The position numbers were made by a program, and so were the translations under genes. 13,100 bases of DNA from an uncultured Maritalea sp. (lineage in GTDB: Bacteria; Pseudomonadota; Alphaproteobacteria; Rhizobiales; Devosiaceae): positions 1 through 13,100 of the forward strand of contig CAJXLH010000039.1 in NCBI GenBank assembly GCA_913055925.1. Direction: 5' to 3'. The notes beneath the pieces are model-generated. The model was not told the origin of the DNA. It saw only the letters and a list, made by a program, of their open reading frames with translations, and ran no database searches. Each line of letters starts with the position of its first letter. Position 1 is the stretch's first letter. Below, piece by piece: positions 1 to 6,488 of the stretch.

Positions 1-27
1 TGCCCAAACCGATGATCATAAGATGTC

Positions 28-612
28 CTATTGAAGGCCGCGACTACCAGGCTTTACCGCAGGAATGGCGGCCAGCTCCGGTGGCAGATTGTCTGCTGGA
101 TATGCCGGAACTTTAAAGCCAGTAAGCGACACAAGCGGCACGCCAACATCAGCTTCTCCGTCGGAGCGGTCGACAAGACACGCTGCAGCCACAACGTCTG
201 CGCCTAGCTCTTTAAGCGTTTCGATGCATTCACGAATGGACAGTCCGGTTGAGACAATATCTTCAACAACGATGACCTTCTCGCCCTTTTGCACCTCGAA
301 ACCGCGTCGCAGCTCAAACTTACCGTTTACGCGCTCGGTAAAGATTGCCGGCTTTTTCAAATGACGAGAGGTTTCGTAGCCCGGGATAATGCCGCCAATT
401 GCTGGGGAAACAACCTGCGAGATGTCACCGTATCCTTCAGCGATGATTTTTTCTGCAAGCGCTTTGCACAAAATCTCTGCTTTGTCCGCATACATGAACA
501 CGCGTTGCTTTTGCAAAAACGTAGCTGAACGTAGACCGCTCGACAGGATGAAATGTCCATCCAAAATGGCATCGCAGGATCGAAATACGTCTAAAACTTC
601 TTGGCTATTCAC
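28..612 (-). CDS. pyrE: Orotate phosphoribosyltransferase
   Basis: Joins orotate to PRPP to make orotidine 5'-monophosphate in cytoplasmic de novo pyrimidine synthesis. The 194-residue product has the usual length for this branch of the family. It carries the PRPP-binding signature VIVVEDIVSTGLS at residues 113-125. The stretch VSPAIGGIIPGYE (68-80) and the loop ERVNGKFELRRGF (93-105) match the family's substrate and catalytic-loop regions. The start is GTG, lying inside the end of rsh: the 8-base string GTGAATAG holds both the pyrE start and the rsh stop (TAG), so translation is probably coupled. No other start fits the family N-terminus as well. In related genomes pyrE commonly follows rsh, so this is probably one transcript. 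The stop is TAG at 28-30, and the last 27 bases of the window edge show nothing recognisable. Confidence 0.96.
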   Translation of the reverse strand: MNSQEVLDVFRSCDAILDGHFILSSGLRSATFLQKQRVFMYADKAEILCKALAEKIIAEGYGDISQVVSPAIGGIIPGYETSRHLKKPAIFTERVNGKFELRRGFEVQKGEKVIVVEDIVSTGLSIRECIETLKELGADVVAAACLVDRSDGEADVGVPLVSLTGFKVPAYPADNLPPELAAIPAVKPGSRGLQ

Positions 613-2899
613 TATTTTCCCCTTGTGTAATTTCTTGGTATTTGCGGCTCATTTCCGCGATGATTTCTGCTTCTGCCGAAGATGAACGCGTCACTTTCGC
701 TACACCAACGATGCGCCCGAGTGTGGCAATGACATCGTTTAGCTGCGTAATGTCCGCCAAATCGAGCTGGAACAGCATTTCGTTGAAGTCTGCATGTGCT
801 GATCTGGAGACAAGGTTAGAAATGTTCGCTCCCGCGGCCGCAATAGCGGAAGTAATTTGCGCCAGAATGCCGGGCTTGTTCACCGATTGCACCGAGATAA
901 CCGCCGAGAATGACGTTTGATCGTTTTCCGCAAGGTTCCAGAGCACATCGACCCATAAGACAGGCTGGTCGTGATAGTCGGGCAGCGCATCGGAACCAAT
1001 TGGATAGATGGTCAGCGCCTGATCTTCAGGCAAAATTCCGACCATGCGATCGCCCGGCACCACCCCTTCAGCCGCAATTTCCACTTTGGTGGAGAAATCG
1101 AGACTTGAGAACGCCAAGCTGGACGCCGCTGGTACCTTTTGACCGCCCGGCACACGGAATTTAAAACTCTTGCCGTCGGCAAGCGAAAACCAACCATCGG
1201 CAGAAGTGCCAACACGCAAATCAAGCGGCTTGCGTTTTTTGTTCTTTTCCGCCGTCGCCCCAATCACTTCATCCAGATGCGCGATTAGATCTTCGCTTGA
1301 AAGTGTGGCCTCACCCAACGCTTGATAAAGCGCCTCTTCGGATTTGATGCCGAGTGCCTCGAGAAGGTTTTCAGTTTCGACGGGACCTAGTGTAATGGCT
1401 TCGCGCTCCAAGATGGCCTCAAAGACTTGTCGTCCTAAGCCTTCTGCACGTTTTTGCGCCGCCAAGCGTAGTGAGCGACGAATGGCATGACGGGCTTTAC
1501 CGGTGGTGGCGATGTTTTCCCAATTCGGTGGCGGCACATGCTCTTGGTCACGGATGACTTCCACCTCGTCACCATTGCGCAACTGCGAATTGAGCGGCAT
1601 TACCGCACCGTTGATTTTGCAGCCAACACATGTATCGCCAATATCGGTATGGACTGCATAGGCAAAGTCAATCGGTGTCGCCCCGCGTGGCAAAGCAATC
1701 AAACGGCCCCTTGGGGTGAAGCAGAACACTTGATCTTGAAAAAGCTCAAGTTTGGTATGCTCCAAAAACTCTTGTGGGTTTTCGCCTTTGGTCAGATGCT
1801 CGATGGTTGAGCGCAGCCAGCCATAAGCACGGCTTTCTTGCGCCAGGCGCCCCATATCGCCAGAAATGCCTTCTTTATAAAGCGCATGAGCAGCGATACC
1901 GAGTTCGGCAATTCGATGCATTTCTTGCGTGCGAATTTGCAGTTCCACCCGCTGACGTCGCGGGCCCACAATGGTGGTGTGGATAGAGCGATAGTCATTT
2001 TGCTTCGGCGTAGAGATATAATCTTTAAAACGCCCCGGCACGACGGACCAGGTGGTGTGCACCACGCCGAGCGTGCGATAGCAACTCGCCGTATCCTCAA
2101 CCACCACGCGAAAGCCAATAATGTCGGATAGTTGCTCGAGCGCAATCGATTTGCGTTCCATCTTTCTAAAGATCGAGAACGGAGATTTCAGGCGCGCGCT
2201 TACATCTGCGCGAATGCCCTCCTCCAAAAAGCGGCCAGCAAGCTCCAAACGAATTTCATCGATGATCTTGCGGTTCTCTTCTTCATAAGTCGCAAGTCTG
2301 TCAGAAATGGCTTTGTGATGCTCAGGGTGCAACGTCTTAAAAGACAGCTCTTCTAACTCGGAGCGCATGTCCTGCATACCCATTCGCCCAGCCAATGGCG
2401 CATAAATGTCCATTGTTTCTTGCGCGATGCGCTTGCGTTTGTGTTCCGGCACGAAGTCGAGCGTTCGCATATTGTGCAAGCGGTCGGCAAGCTTCACCAG
2501 CAAAACGCGCACATCTTCTGAAATGGCGAGCAGCAATTTGCGTAAGTTTTCAGCCTGTGCCTCTTCGCGAGAGGTCAGGTTCAAACGCTCAATTTTTGTC
2601 AGTCCTTCGACGATTGCACCAATTTCATGGCCGAACAACTGGTCGATCTCCGCGCGCGTCGCGTCCGTATCTTCAATGGTGTCGTGCAATAGTGCGACGG
2701 CAATTGTTGCATCATCCAAATGCAACTCGGTTAGAATGGCCGCCACTTCCAGCGGGTGCGCGAAATAAGGGTCACCAGAAGCACGCGTTTGAGAGCCGTG
2801 CTTTCGCATGCCATAAACATAGGCCTTGTTTAAAAGTGCCTCATCAGCTTTCGGGTTGTATGCTTGCACGAGCTCGACGAGCTCATATTGACGCATCAT
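605..2899 (-). CDS. rsh: Bifunctional (p)ppGpp synthetase/hydrolase, RelA/SpoT family
   Basis: Makes and degrades the stringent-response alarmone (p)ppGpp. It is normally the only long Rsh in Alphaproteobacteria. The 764-residue product has all expected domains in order. The HD hydrolase is at about 25-150, with R39, H48, the H72-D73 pair in LLHDTIEDT and D139 in KLADRLHNMRTL. The synthetase is at about 235-345, with DIIGFRVV and VELQIRT. The TGS domain is at about 388-451 and the C-terminal ACT domain at about 660-740. The synthetase motif RFKD (290-293) is the RXKD form associated with dual-function enzymes rather than the EXDD form of synthesis-only RelA, so both activities are expected. 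The start is ATG at 2899 (a second ATG follows at once); an AGGAG lies about 14 bases upstream, which is rather far. It ends inside the pyrE start. An intrinsic terminator stands between rpoZ and this gene. Confidence 0.96.
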   Translation of the reverse strand: MMRQYELVELVQAYNPKADEALLNKAYVYGMRKHGSQTRASGDPYFAHPLEVAAILTELHLDDATIAVALLHDTIEDTDATRAEIDQLFGHEIGAIVEGLTKIERLNLTSREEAQAENLRKLLLAISEDVRVLLVKLADRLHNMRTLDFVPEHKRKRIAQETMDIYAPLAGRMGMQDMRSELEELSFKTLHPEHHKAISDRLATYEEENRKIIDEIRLELAGRFLEEGIRADVSARLKSPFSIFRKMERKSIALEQLSDIIGFRVVVEDTASCYRTLGVVHTTWSVVPGRFKDYISTPKQNDYRSIHTTIVGPRRQRVELQIRTQEMHRIAELGIAAHALYKEGISGDMGRLAQESRAYGWLRSTIEHLTKGENPQEFLEHTKLELFQDQVFCFTPRGRLIALPRGATPIDFAYAVHTDIGDTCVGCKINGAVMPLNSQLRNGDEVEVIRDQEHVPPPNWENIATTGKARHAIRRSLRLAAQKRAEGLGRQVFEAILEREAITLGPVETENLLEALGIKSEEALYQALGEATLSSEDLIAHLDEVIGATAEKNKKRKPLDLRVGTSADGWFSLADGKSFKFRVPGGQKVPAASSLAFSSLDFSTKVEIAAEGVVPGDRMVGILPEDQALTIYPIGSDALPDYHDQPVLWVDVLWNLAENDQTSFSAVISVQSVNKPGILAQITSAIAAAGANISNLVSRSAHADFNEMLFQLDLADITQLNDVIATLGRIVGVAKVTRSSSAEAEIIAEMSRKYQEITQGENSE

Positions 2900-2941
2900 A
2901 AGATTTAGTGCCGCTCCTGCTCACACTGAGCATTCTTCTCA

Positions 2942-2967
2942 CAAAAAAGGCGTCGTTGCCGACGCCT
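2942..2967 (-). terminator. Intrinsic terminator downstream of rpoZ
   Basis: Read on the minus strand, an 8-base-pair perfect stem (AGGCGTCG/CGACGCCT, 2948-2955 with 2960-2967) closes a GCAA tetraloop of the stable GNRA type. It is followed by a run of T ending near 2942. The opposite strand has no T tract, so it acts leftward only. It lies 36 bases after the rpoZ stop and about 45 bases before the rsh start, so it should end or attenuate rpoZ transcripts. rsh would then depend on read-through or its own promoter. Confidence 0.85.
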
Positions 2968-3002
2968 AAAATCTAACCGTATGCCCATGAAGGGCGCAAC
3001 AT

Positions 3003-3374
3003 TTAATCGTCGCGGCGCTCTGGCGGCGCAAGGCCTTCGATACCGGCAAGCAATTCTTCTTCGCTCATGGTATCGAAAACAACGCCGTCATCAGCATCGC
3101 CAGCGCTTTCGATCATTGGTGCTGTTTCTGGCTCTGGCTCATCCACTTCCACATATTTTTGAAGTGAGTGGATCAAATCTTCTTTAAGATCACCTGATGA
3201 GATTGTGCCATCGCCGATTTCACGTAGCGCAACAACAGGGTTTTTGTCGTTGTCACGATCAACAGTGATTGCTGAACCAGATGAGATCAACCGCGCACGA
3301 TGCGAGGCCAAAAGCACAAGTTCAAAGCGATTTGGGATTTTTTCGATACAATCTTCTACGGTGACGCGCGCCAA
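3003..3374 (-). CDS. rpoZ: DNA-directed RNA polymerase omega subunit
   Basis: Small assembly and stability subunit of RNA polymerase. The 123-residue product starts with MARVTVEDCIEKIPNRFELV, the standard alphaproteobacterial omega N-terminus, and contains the conserved stretch LLASHRARLISSGS. The C-terminal half (from about residue 75) is acidic and variable, as is usual in this class. The start codon is TTG at 3374-3372, with GGAG seven bases upstream (3382-3385). The conserved N-terminus leaves no alternative start. It lies upstream of rsh, as is common in Alphaproteobacteria, but a terminator separates them. Omega takes part in the ppGpp response in other bacteria, which makes the pairing functionally sensible. 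Confidence 0.96.
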   Translation of the reverse strand: MARVTVEDCIEKIPNRFELVLLASHRARLISSGSAITVDRDNDKNPVVALREIGDGTISSGDLKEDLIHSLQKYVEVDEPEPETAPMIESAGDADDGVVFDTMSEEELLAGIEGLAPPERRDD

Positions 3375-3651
3375 GAGAAAACTCCAATGTCTTTATATAG
3401 GCCGCTGTGCTTACAACATAAGCAATTTCAATACAAGACCCTATTATCGGCAGGATTGTTCGAAATTTTTTAGTCGACACATTCGGTTTATTTAATCTAT
3501 TAAGCAACCATGAACCAAGTAGTGTGATTTGCGTACATAATTGCTACACTTTTGCGGGGTGAGCGACAAAATACCGAATCATACGGTAACTGATTGTCAA
3601 AACAAGCAAGTGATAATACTTGTTAATTGCAAAGTAAGGCAGTTTTACTGA
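3375..3651. other. Divergent intergenic region between rpoZ and the NYN gene
   Basis: This 277-base AT-rich gap must hold the leftward rpoZ promoter and the rightward promoter of the NYN gene. On the minus strand CTATAT at 3400-3395 could serve as an alphaproteobacterial -10 for rpoZ with a very short leader, but no convincing -35 is present at the right distance. On the plus strand GATAAT (3612-3617) sits inside a small palindrome, listed separately. I found no small gene with a ribosome site, no RNA gene and no alphaproteobacterial SOS box (GTTC-N7-GTTC). Confidence 0.5.
3607..3622. promoter_or_regulatory. Candidate operator/-10 palindrome upstream of the NYN gene
   Basis: The string CAAGT-GATAAT-ACTTG is an inverted repeat with 5-base arms around a sequence resembling a -10 box. 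A second copy of CAAG lies just upstream (3603-3606), and AACAAG/CTTGTT arms overlap it. It is 30 bases before the NYN gene's ATG. The position suits an operator overlapping a promoter, but the arms are short and no good -35 was found, so chance is possible. Confidence 0.22.
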
Positions 3652-4194
3652 ATGTTTGATCCAAGTGAGAAAATTGTCCTGTTTATGGACGGTGCCAACC
3701 TTTATGCCACCGCAAAGGCATTAGGCGCAGAGCTTGATTACCGACGTATGCTGGCAGAGTTTCAAAGCCAAGCATATTTGCTAAGGGCGTATTATTATAC
3801 TGCTCTTGTTGAAGACCAAGAATATTCCTCCATTCGCCCCCTTATCGATTGGTTGGACTATAATGGTTATACGGTGATCACAAAGCCCGCCAAAGAGTTT
3901 GTGGACTATCAAGGTCGGCGTAAAATCAAAGGCAATATGGACATCGAAATTACAATCGATGCTCTTGAGCTATCAGATCATTTTGACCATCTCGTGCTCT
4001 TTTCCGGCGACGGTGACTTCACCGCGTTGGTGGCAGCGCTGCAAAAGCGCGGTAAAAAAGTCACGGTTGTGTCAACAAAAGCTACAGCTTCTCCGATGAT
4101 TTCGGACGATCTACGTCGCCAAGCTGACTACTTTATGGACATTGCTGACTTGGCAAAGTCTGTTGGTCGCGCTACTGACGAAAGTTCAAGCTAA
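3652..4194 (+). CDS. NYN domain protein (LabA/DUF88 family), putative ribonuclease
   Basis: A 180-residue, cytoplasmic, single-domain protein of the NYN/PIN-like fold, a family generally thought to cut RNA with metal ions held by acidic residues. The expected acidic sites are visible: D13 in FMDGANLY, D97 in KGNMDIEITIDA, and D120 and D122 in FSGDGDF. The core therefore looks intact. The family includes cyanobacterial LabA and many bacterial proteins of unknown role, and no specific substrate can be read from the sequence. The start is ATG at 3652 with only a weak purine-rich stretch (TAAGG, about 13 bases upstream). The uracil-DNA glycosylase gene begins 20 bases after the stop, so the two are probably co-transcribed. 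The family is clear, the activity is inferred. Confidence 0.85.
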   Translation: MFDPSEKIVLFMDGANLYATAKALGAELDYRRMLAEFQSQAYLLRAYYYTALVEDQEYSSIRPLIDWLDYNGYTVITKPAKEFVDYQGRRKIKGNMDIEITIDALELSDHFDHLVLFSGDGDFTALVAALQKRGKKVTVVSTKATASPMISDDLRRQADYFMDIADLAKSVGRATDESSS

Positions 4195-4214
4195 CAACTT
4201 TTGGTATAAGCGTT

Positions 4215-4850
4215 TTGATCGAAACTAATCCGCCACTGGACTGTCAACTGTGCCCGCGGCTGGTTGAATATCGTCACGACGCTCAAGAGAAGTTTCCAGA
4301 TTGGCACAATGCACCCGTGCCAAACTGGTCTGCACCTCACCCAAAACTTATGATTGTCGGGCTCGCGCCAGGTTTGCGCGGGGCCAATCGCACTGGCCGC
4401 CCGTTCACTGGGGATTGGGCCGGCGATCTGCTTTACCAAACGCTGGTCAAATTTGGCTTTGCGAAAGGCCAATATGGTCAGTCATCTGATGATGGGCTTG
4501 AGCTGATTGACGCGATTATCGTCAACGCGGTGCGCTGCGTGCCGCCGGAAAACAAACCCGTTGGCGCTGAAATCAACGCCTGCCGCCCTTTCCTCACCGC
4601 CACGGTTAAAGATTGTACAGACGTCAAATGCGTCGTCGCACTCGGTGGCATCGCACACAATTCATTTCTGACCGTTTTTGGCGTGAAGAAAAAAGATCAC
4701 CCATTTGGCCACGGCAACGAACATGCTTTGCCAAATGGCGCGACCCTTGTCGATAGCTATCACTGCTCGCGATACAACACGAACACAGGTCGTTTAACCG
4801 AAGAAATGTTTGAAAGCATTTTTGAGCGCGCCCGCGAGATTATCGGATAA
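4215..4850 (+). CDS. Uracil-DNA glycosylase, family 5 (UDGb type), iron-sulfur
   Basis: Removes uracil and possibly other deaminated bases from DNA as the first step of base excision repair. The 211-residue product has the family-5 active-site motif with GLAPG (49-53) running into NRTGRPFTGD (58-67), and the distal motif SYHCSRYNTNTGRLT (181-195). Four cysteines (C10, C13, C108, C123) are spaced as in the [4Fe-4S] cluster of families 4 and 5. Family 5 lacks the acidic residue used by other families at the first motif, which fits here. The start is TTG at 4215. It gives the expected distance to the CxxC motif, and no ATG or GTG lies nearby in frame; the ribosome site is weak, so coupling to the upstream NYN gene (20-base gap) is likely. 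It ends 2 bases from the convergent smpB stop. Confidence 0.9.
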   Translation: MIETNPPLDCQLCPRLVEYRHDAQEKFPDWHNAPVPNWSAPHPKLMIVGLAPGLRGANRTGRPFTGDWAGDLLYQTLVKFGFAKGQYGQSSDDGLELIDAIIVNAVRCVPPENKPVGAEINACRPFLTATVKDCTDVKCVVALGGIAHNSFLTVFGVKKKDHPFGHGNEHALPNGATLVDSYHCSRYNTNTGRLTEEMFESIFERAREIIG

Positions 4851-4852
4851 GT

Positions 4853-5335
4853 TCAGCCGAAATCCTTCATCAAGCGAGACTTTTGGCGGTTCCAATCGCG
4901 ATCGCGTTCTGTTTGGCGTTTATCGTGATTTTGCTTGCCTTTAGCCAATCCGATCAACAGCTTAGCTTTACCACGGTCATTGAAGTAGAGCTTGAGCGGC
5001 ACGATGGTATTGCCTTGCTTTTCAACCGCACCCATCAATCGGCCGATTTCACGCTTTGACAGCAACAATTTGCGGCGACGCCGCTCTTCGTGGTTGAACC
5101 GGTTGCCTTGCGAATATTCTGGAATATGCGCGTTAATCAGCCAAATTTCACCCTCTTCAGGGGTGGCGTAGCTCTCTGTAATTTGCGCCTTGCCGTTGCG
5201 AAGCGACTTCACCTCCGTGCCGGTCAGCACCATCCCCGCTTCAAAAGTATCAAGGATTTCATAGTCGAAACGGGCCCGGCGGTTCTCAGCCACCAAACCC
5301 GAAATCGCTTTATCCTTTTTCTTTTTCGCAGCCAT
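4853..5335 (-). CDS. smpB: SsrA-binding protein SmpB
   Basis: Binds tmRNA and delivers it to stalled ribosomes for trans-translation, so that the trapped ribosome is released and the partial protein tagged. The 160-residue product has the normal length. After a lysine-rich start come the conserved core stretches ENRRARFDYEILDTFEAG, LTGTEVKSLRNGKA and EIWLINAHIPEYSQGNRFNH. The basic C-terminal tail, which probes the empty mRNA channel, is present from about residue 134 (HDKRQTERDRDW onward). The ATG at 5335 lies 5 bases after the dapA stop, so the pair is almost surely co-transcribed and perhaps coupled. The gene ends tail to tail with the uracil-DNA glycosylase gene. Confidence 0.97.
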   Translation of the reverse strand: MAAKKKKDKAISGLVAENRRARFDYEILDTFEAGMVLTGTEVKSLRNGKAQITESYATPEEGEIWLINAHIPEYSQGNRFNHEERRRRKLLLSKREIGRLMGAVEKQGNTIVPLKLYFNDRGKAKLLIGLAKGKQNHDKRQTERDRDWNRQKSRLMKDFG

Positions 5336-5340
5336 CGGCG

Positions 5341-6216
5341 TTACACAAGACCCGCATGTTCGATAGCCGCGTCAACTGCCGCTTTTGTTGAGTCAGAAAT
5401 CGGCGCTAGTGGCAAGCGCACATCTGCCTCACAAAGGCCAAGGCGCGAAGCAACATATTTCACAGGAACCGGGTTGGGATCTTTAAACAATGCTGTGTGC
5501 AATGGCGCTAGTTTATCCTGCACTGCCAAGGCTTTAGCATAATCGCCCGAAAGACTAGCTTCCTGCATTTCATTGCAAAGCGCTGGCGCGATGTTTGATG
5601 TCACCGAGATACAACCATGACCGCCGTGTGCATTATACCCAAGCGCGGAAATGTCTTCACCAGACAAATGCACGAAATCATCGTCCAAATAGTGGCGTTG
5701 TAGACTCATGCGAGCCATGTCCGCTGTGGCATCTTTCACGCCGACAATGTTTGGGCAGTCCTTGCGCAAACGCACCATGGTTTCAATTGAGATATCAACA
5801 ATCGAACGACCCGGAATGTTGTACAAAAAGACAGGCAAATCCATCGCGTTCGCAATTGCAGCAAAGTGCTGATAGAGGCCCTCTTGGTTCGGCTTATTGT
5901 AGTATGGCGCGACAGATAAAATGGCGTCAGCACCAACCTTTTGAGCAAATTTAGCAAAGCCAATGGCTTCTTCGGTAGAATTTGACCCGGCACCTGCAAT
6001 TACAGGCACACGTTTCTTTGTGGTTTCCACGCAAATCTCAATTACCCGCTCGTGTTCAGCATGGCTAACTGTAGGGCTTTCTCCGGTTGTGCCCACAGGC
6101 ACCAAACCTTTTGTTCCCTCAGTGATTTGCCAGTCTACGAAACGGGAAAATGCGTCTTCATCAACCGCACCGTTTTTAAACGGTGTGATCAAGGCCGTAA
6201 TAGAACCACGAAACAT
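5341..6216 (-). CDS. dapA: 4-hydroxy-tetrahydrodipicolinate synthase
   Basis: Condenses pyruvate with aspartate semialdehyde, the first committed step of the diaminopimelate/lysine pathway, which feeds both protein and peptidoglycan synthesis. The 291-residue TIM-barrel enzyme keeps all key residues: Schiff-base K161 in VGVKDAT, T43-T44 in GTTGE, Y106 in PYYNKP, Y132 in LYNIPGR and R137. Residues equivalent to the lysine-feedback site of the Gram-negative enzyme (H52, H55, N79, E83) are also there, so lysine inhibition is plausible. The ATG at 6216 has AGAGGG about nine bases upstream. It is the first gene of a dapA-smpB unit and is divergent from the lytic transglycosylase gene, so precursor supply and wall turnover share an intergenic region. 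Confidence 0.97.
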   Translation of the reverse strand: MFRGSITALITPFKNGAVDEDAFSRFVDWQITEGTKGLVPVGTTGESPTVSHAEHERVIEICVETTKKRVPVIAGAGSNSTEEAIGFAKFAQKVGADAILSVAPYYNKPNQEGLYQHFAAIANAMDLPVFLYNIPGRSIVDISIETMVRLRKDCPNIVGVKDATADMARMSLQRHYLDDDFVHLSGEDISALGYNAHGGHGCISVTSNIAPALCNEMQEASLSGDYAKALAVQDKLAPLHTALFKDPNPVPVKYVASRLGLCEADVRLPLAPISDSTKAAVDAAIEHAGLV

Positions 6217-6254
6217 GCTAGTTTTCCCTCTTACTCAAATCAGTTCGCACTGTT

Positions 6255-6268
6255 GACAACATGTTGTC
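6255..6268. promoter_or_regulatory. Candidate operator: 14-base perfect palindrome
   Basis: GACAACATGTTGTC reads the same on both strands. It lies 39 bases upstream of the dapA ATG and overlaps TTGACA on the plus strand (6253-6258) and TTGTCA on the minus strand. The position suits a dimeric regulator controlling dapA, the divergent gene, or both. The regulator is unknown and no site consensus was recognised. Confidence 0.35.
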
Positions 6269-6456
6269 GCCAAAAGGTCAAATATTTTCCTAAATTTGAA
6301 CCCGATTGGGCCGAAGTTTCAGACCATATTCTGCGTGAATTAAGGCGGCAAGTCGGCACAGCGATTTTTTTGCATCTTGGAAAACAAAATAAACCGATCA
6401 TTCACCTTAACTCGCTAATTTTGATCTTGGTTGTGCTGGGGGGCGCACCGCCGTTG

Positions 6457-6468
6457 AAAACTAGTTTT
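6457..6468. promoter_or_regulatory. 12-base palindrome upstream of the slt start
   Basis: AAAACTAGTTTT is a perfect palindrome 20 bases before the preferred ATG of the lytic transglycosylase gene. It could be a protein-binding site or a weak hairpin near the ribosome site. AT-rich palindromes of this size also occur by chance. Confidence 0.2.
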
Positions 6469-6488
6469 GCGTGTCAAACGGAATTACA

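Larger units (their letters stand above)
6217..6488. other. Divergent intergenic region between dapA and slt
   Basis: This 272-base gap must carry the leftward dapA promoter and the rightward promoter of the lytic transglycosylase gene. It contains two perfect palindromes (6255-6268 and 6457-6468, listed separately). The 9-mer GAAAACTAG occurs in inverted orientation close to both start codons (6219-6227 on minus, 6456-6464 on plus). No promoter with well-spaced -35 and -10 boxes could be called. An open frame running through it on the plus strand begins inside dapA antisense and shows no ribosome site or recognisable protein. Confidence 0.5.

Noticed and set aside
2395..2901. Plus-strand open frame of 168 codons opposite rsh
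   Set aside because: It lies wholly inside the conserved hydrolase domain of rsh on the other strand and has Cys/Arg-rich shadow composition.
3375..3651. SOS (LexA) control of the NYN/glycosylase pair
   Set aside because: No GTTC-N7-GTTC or clear variant was found upstream.
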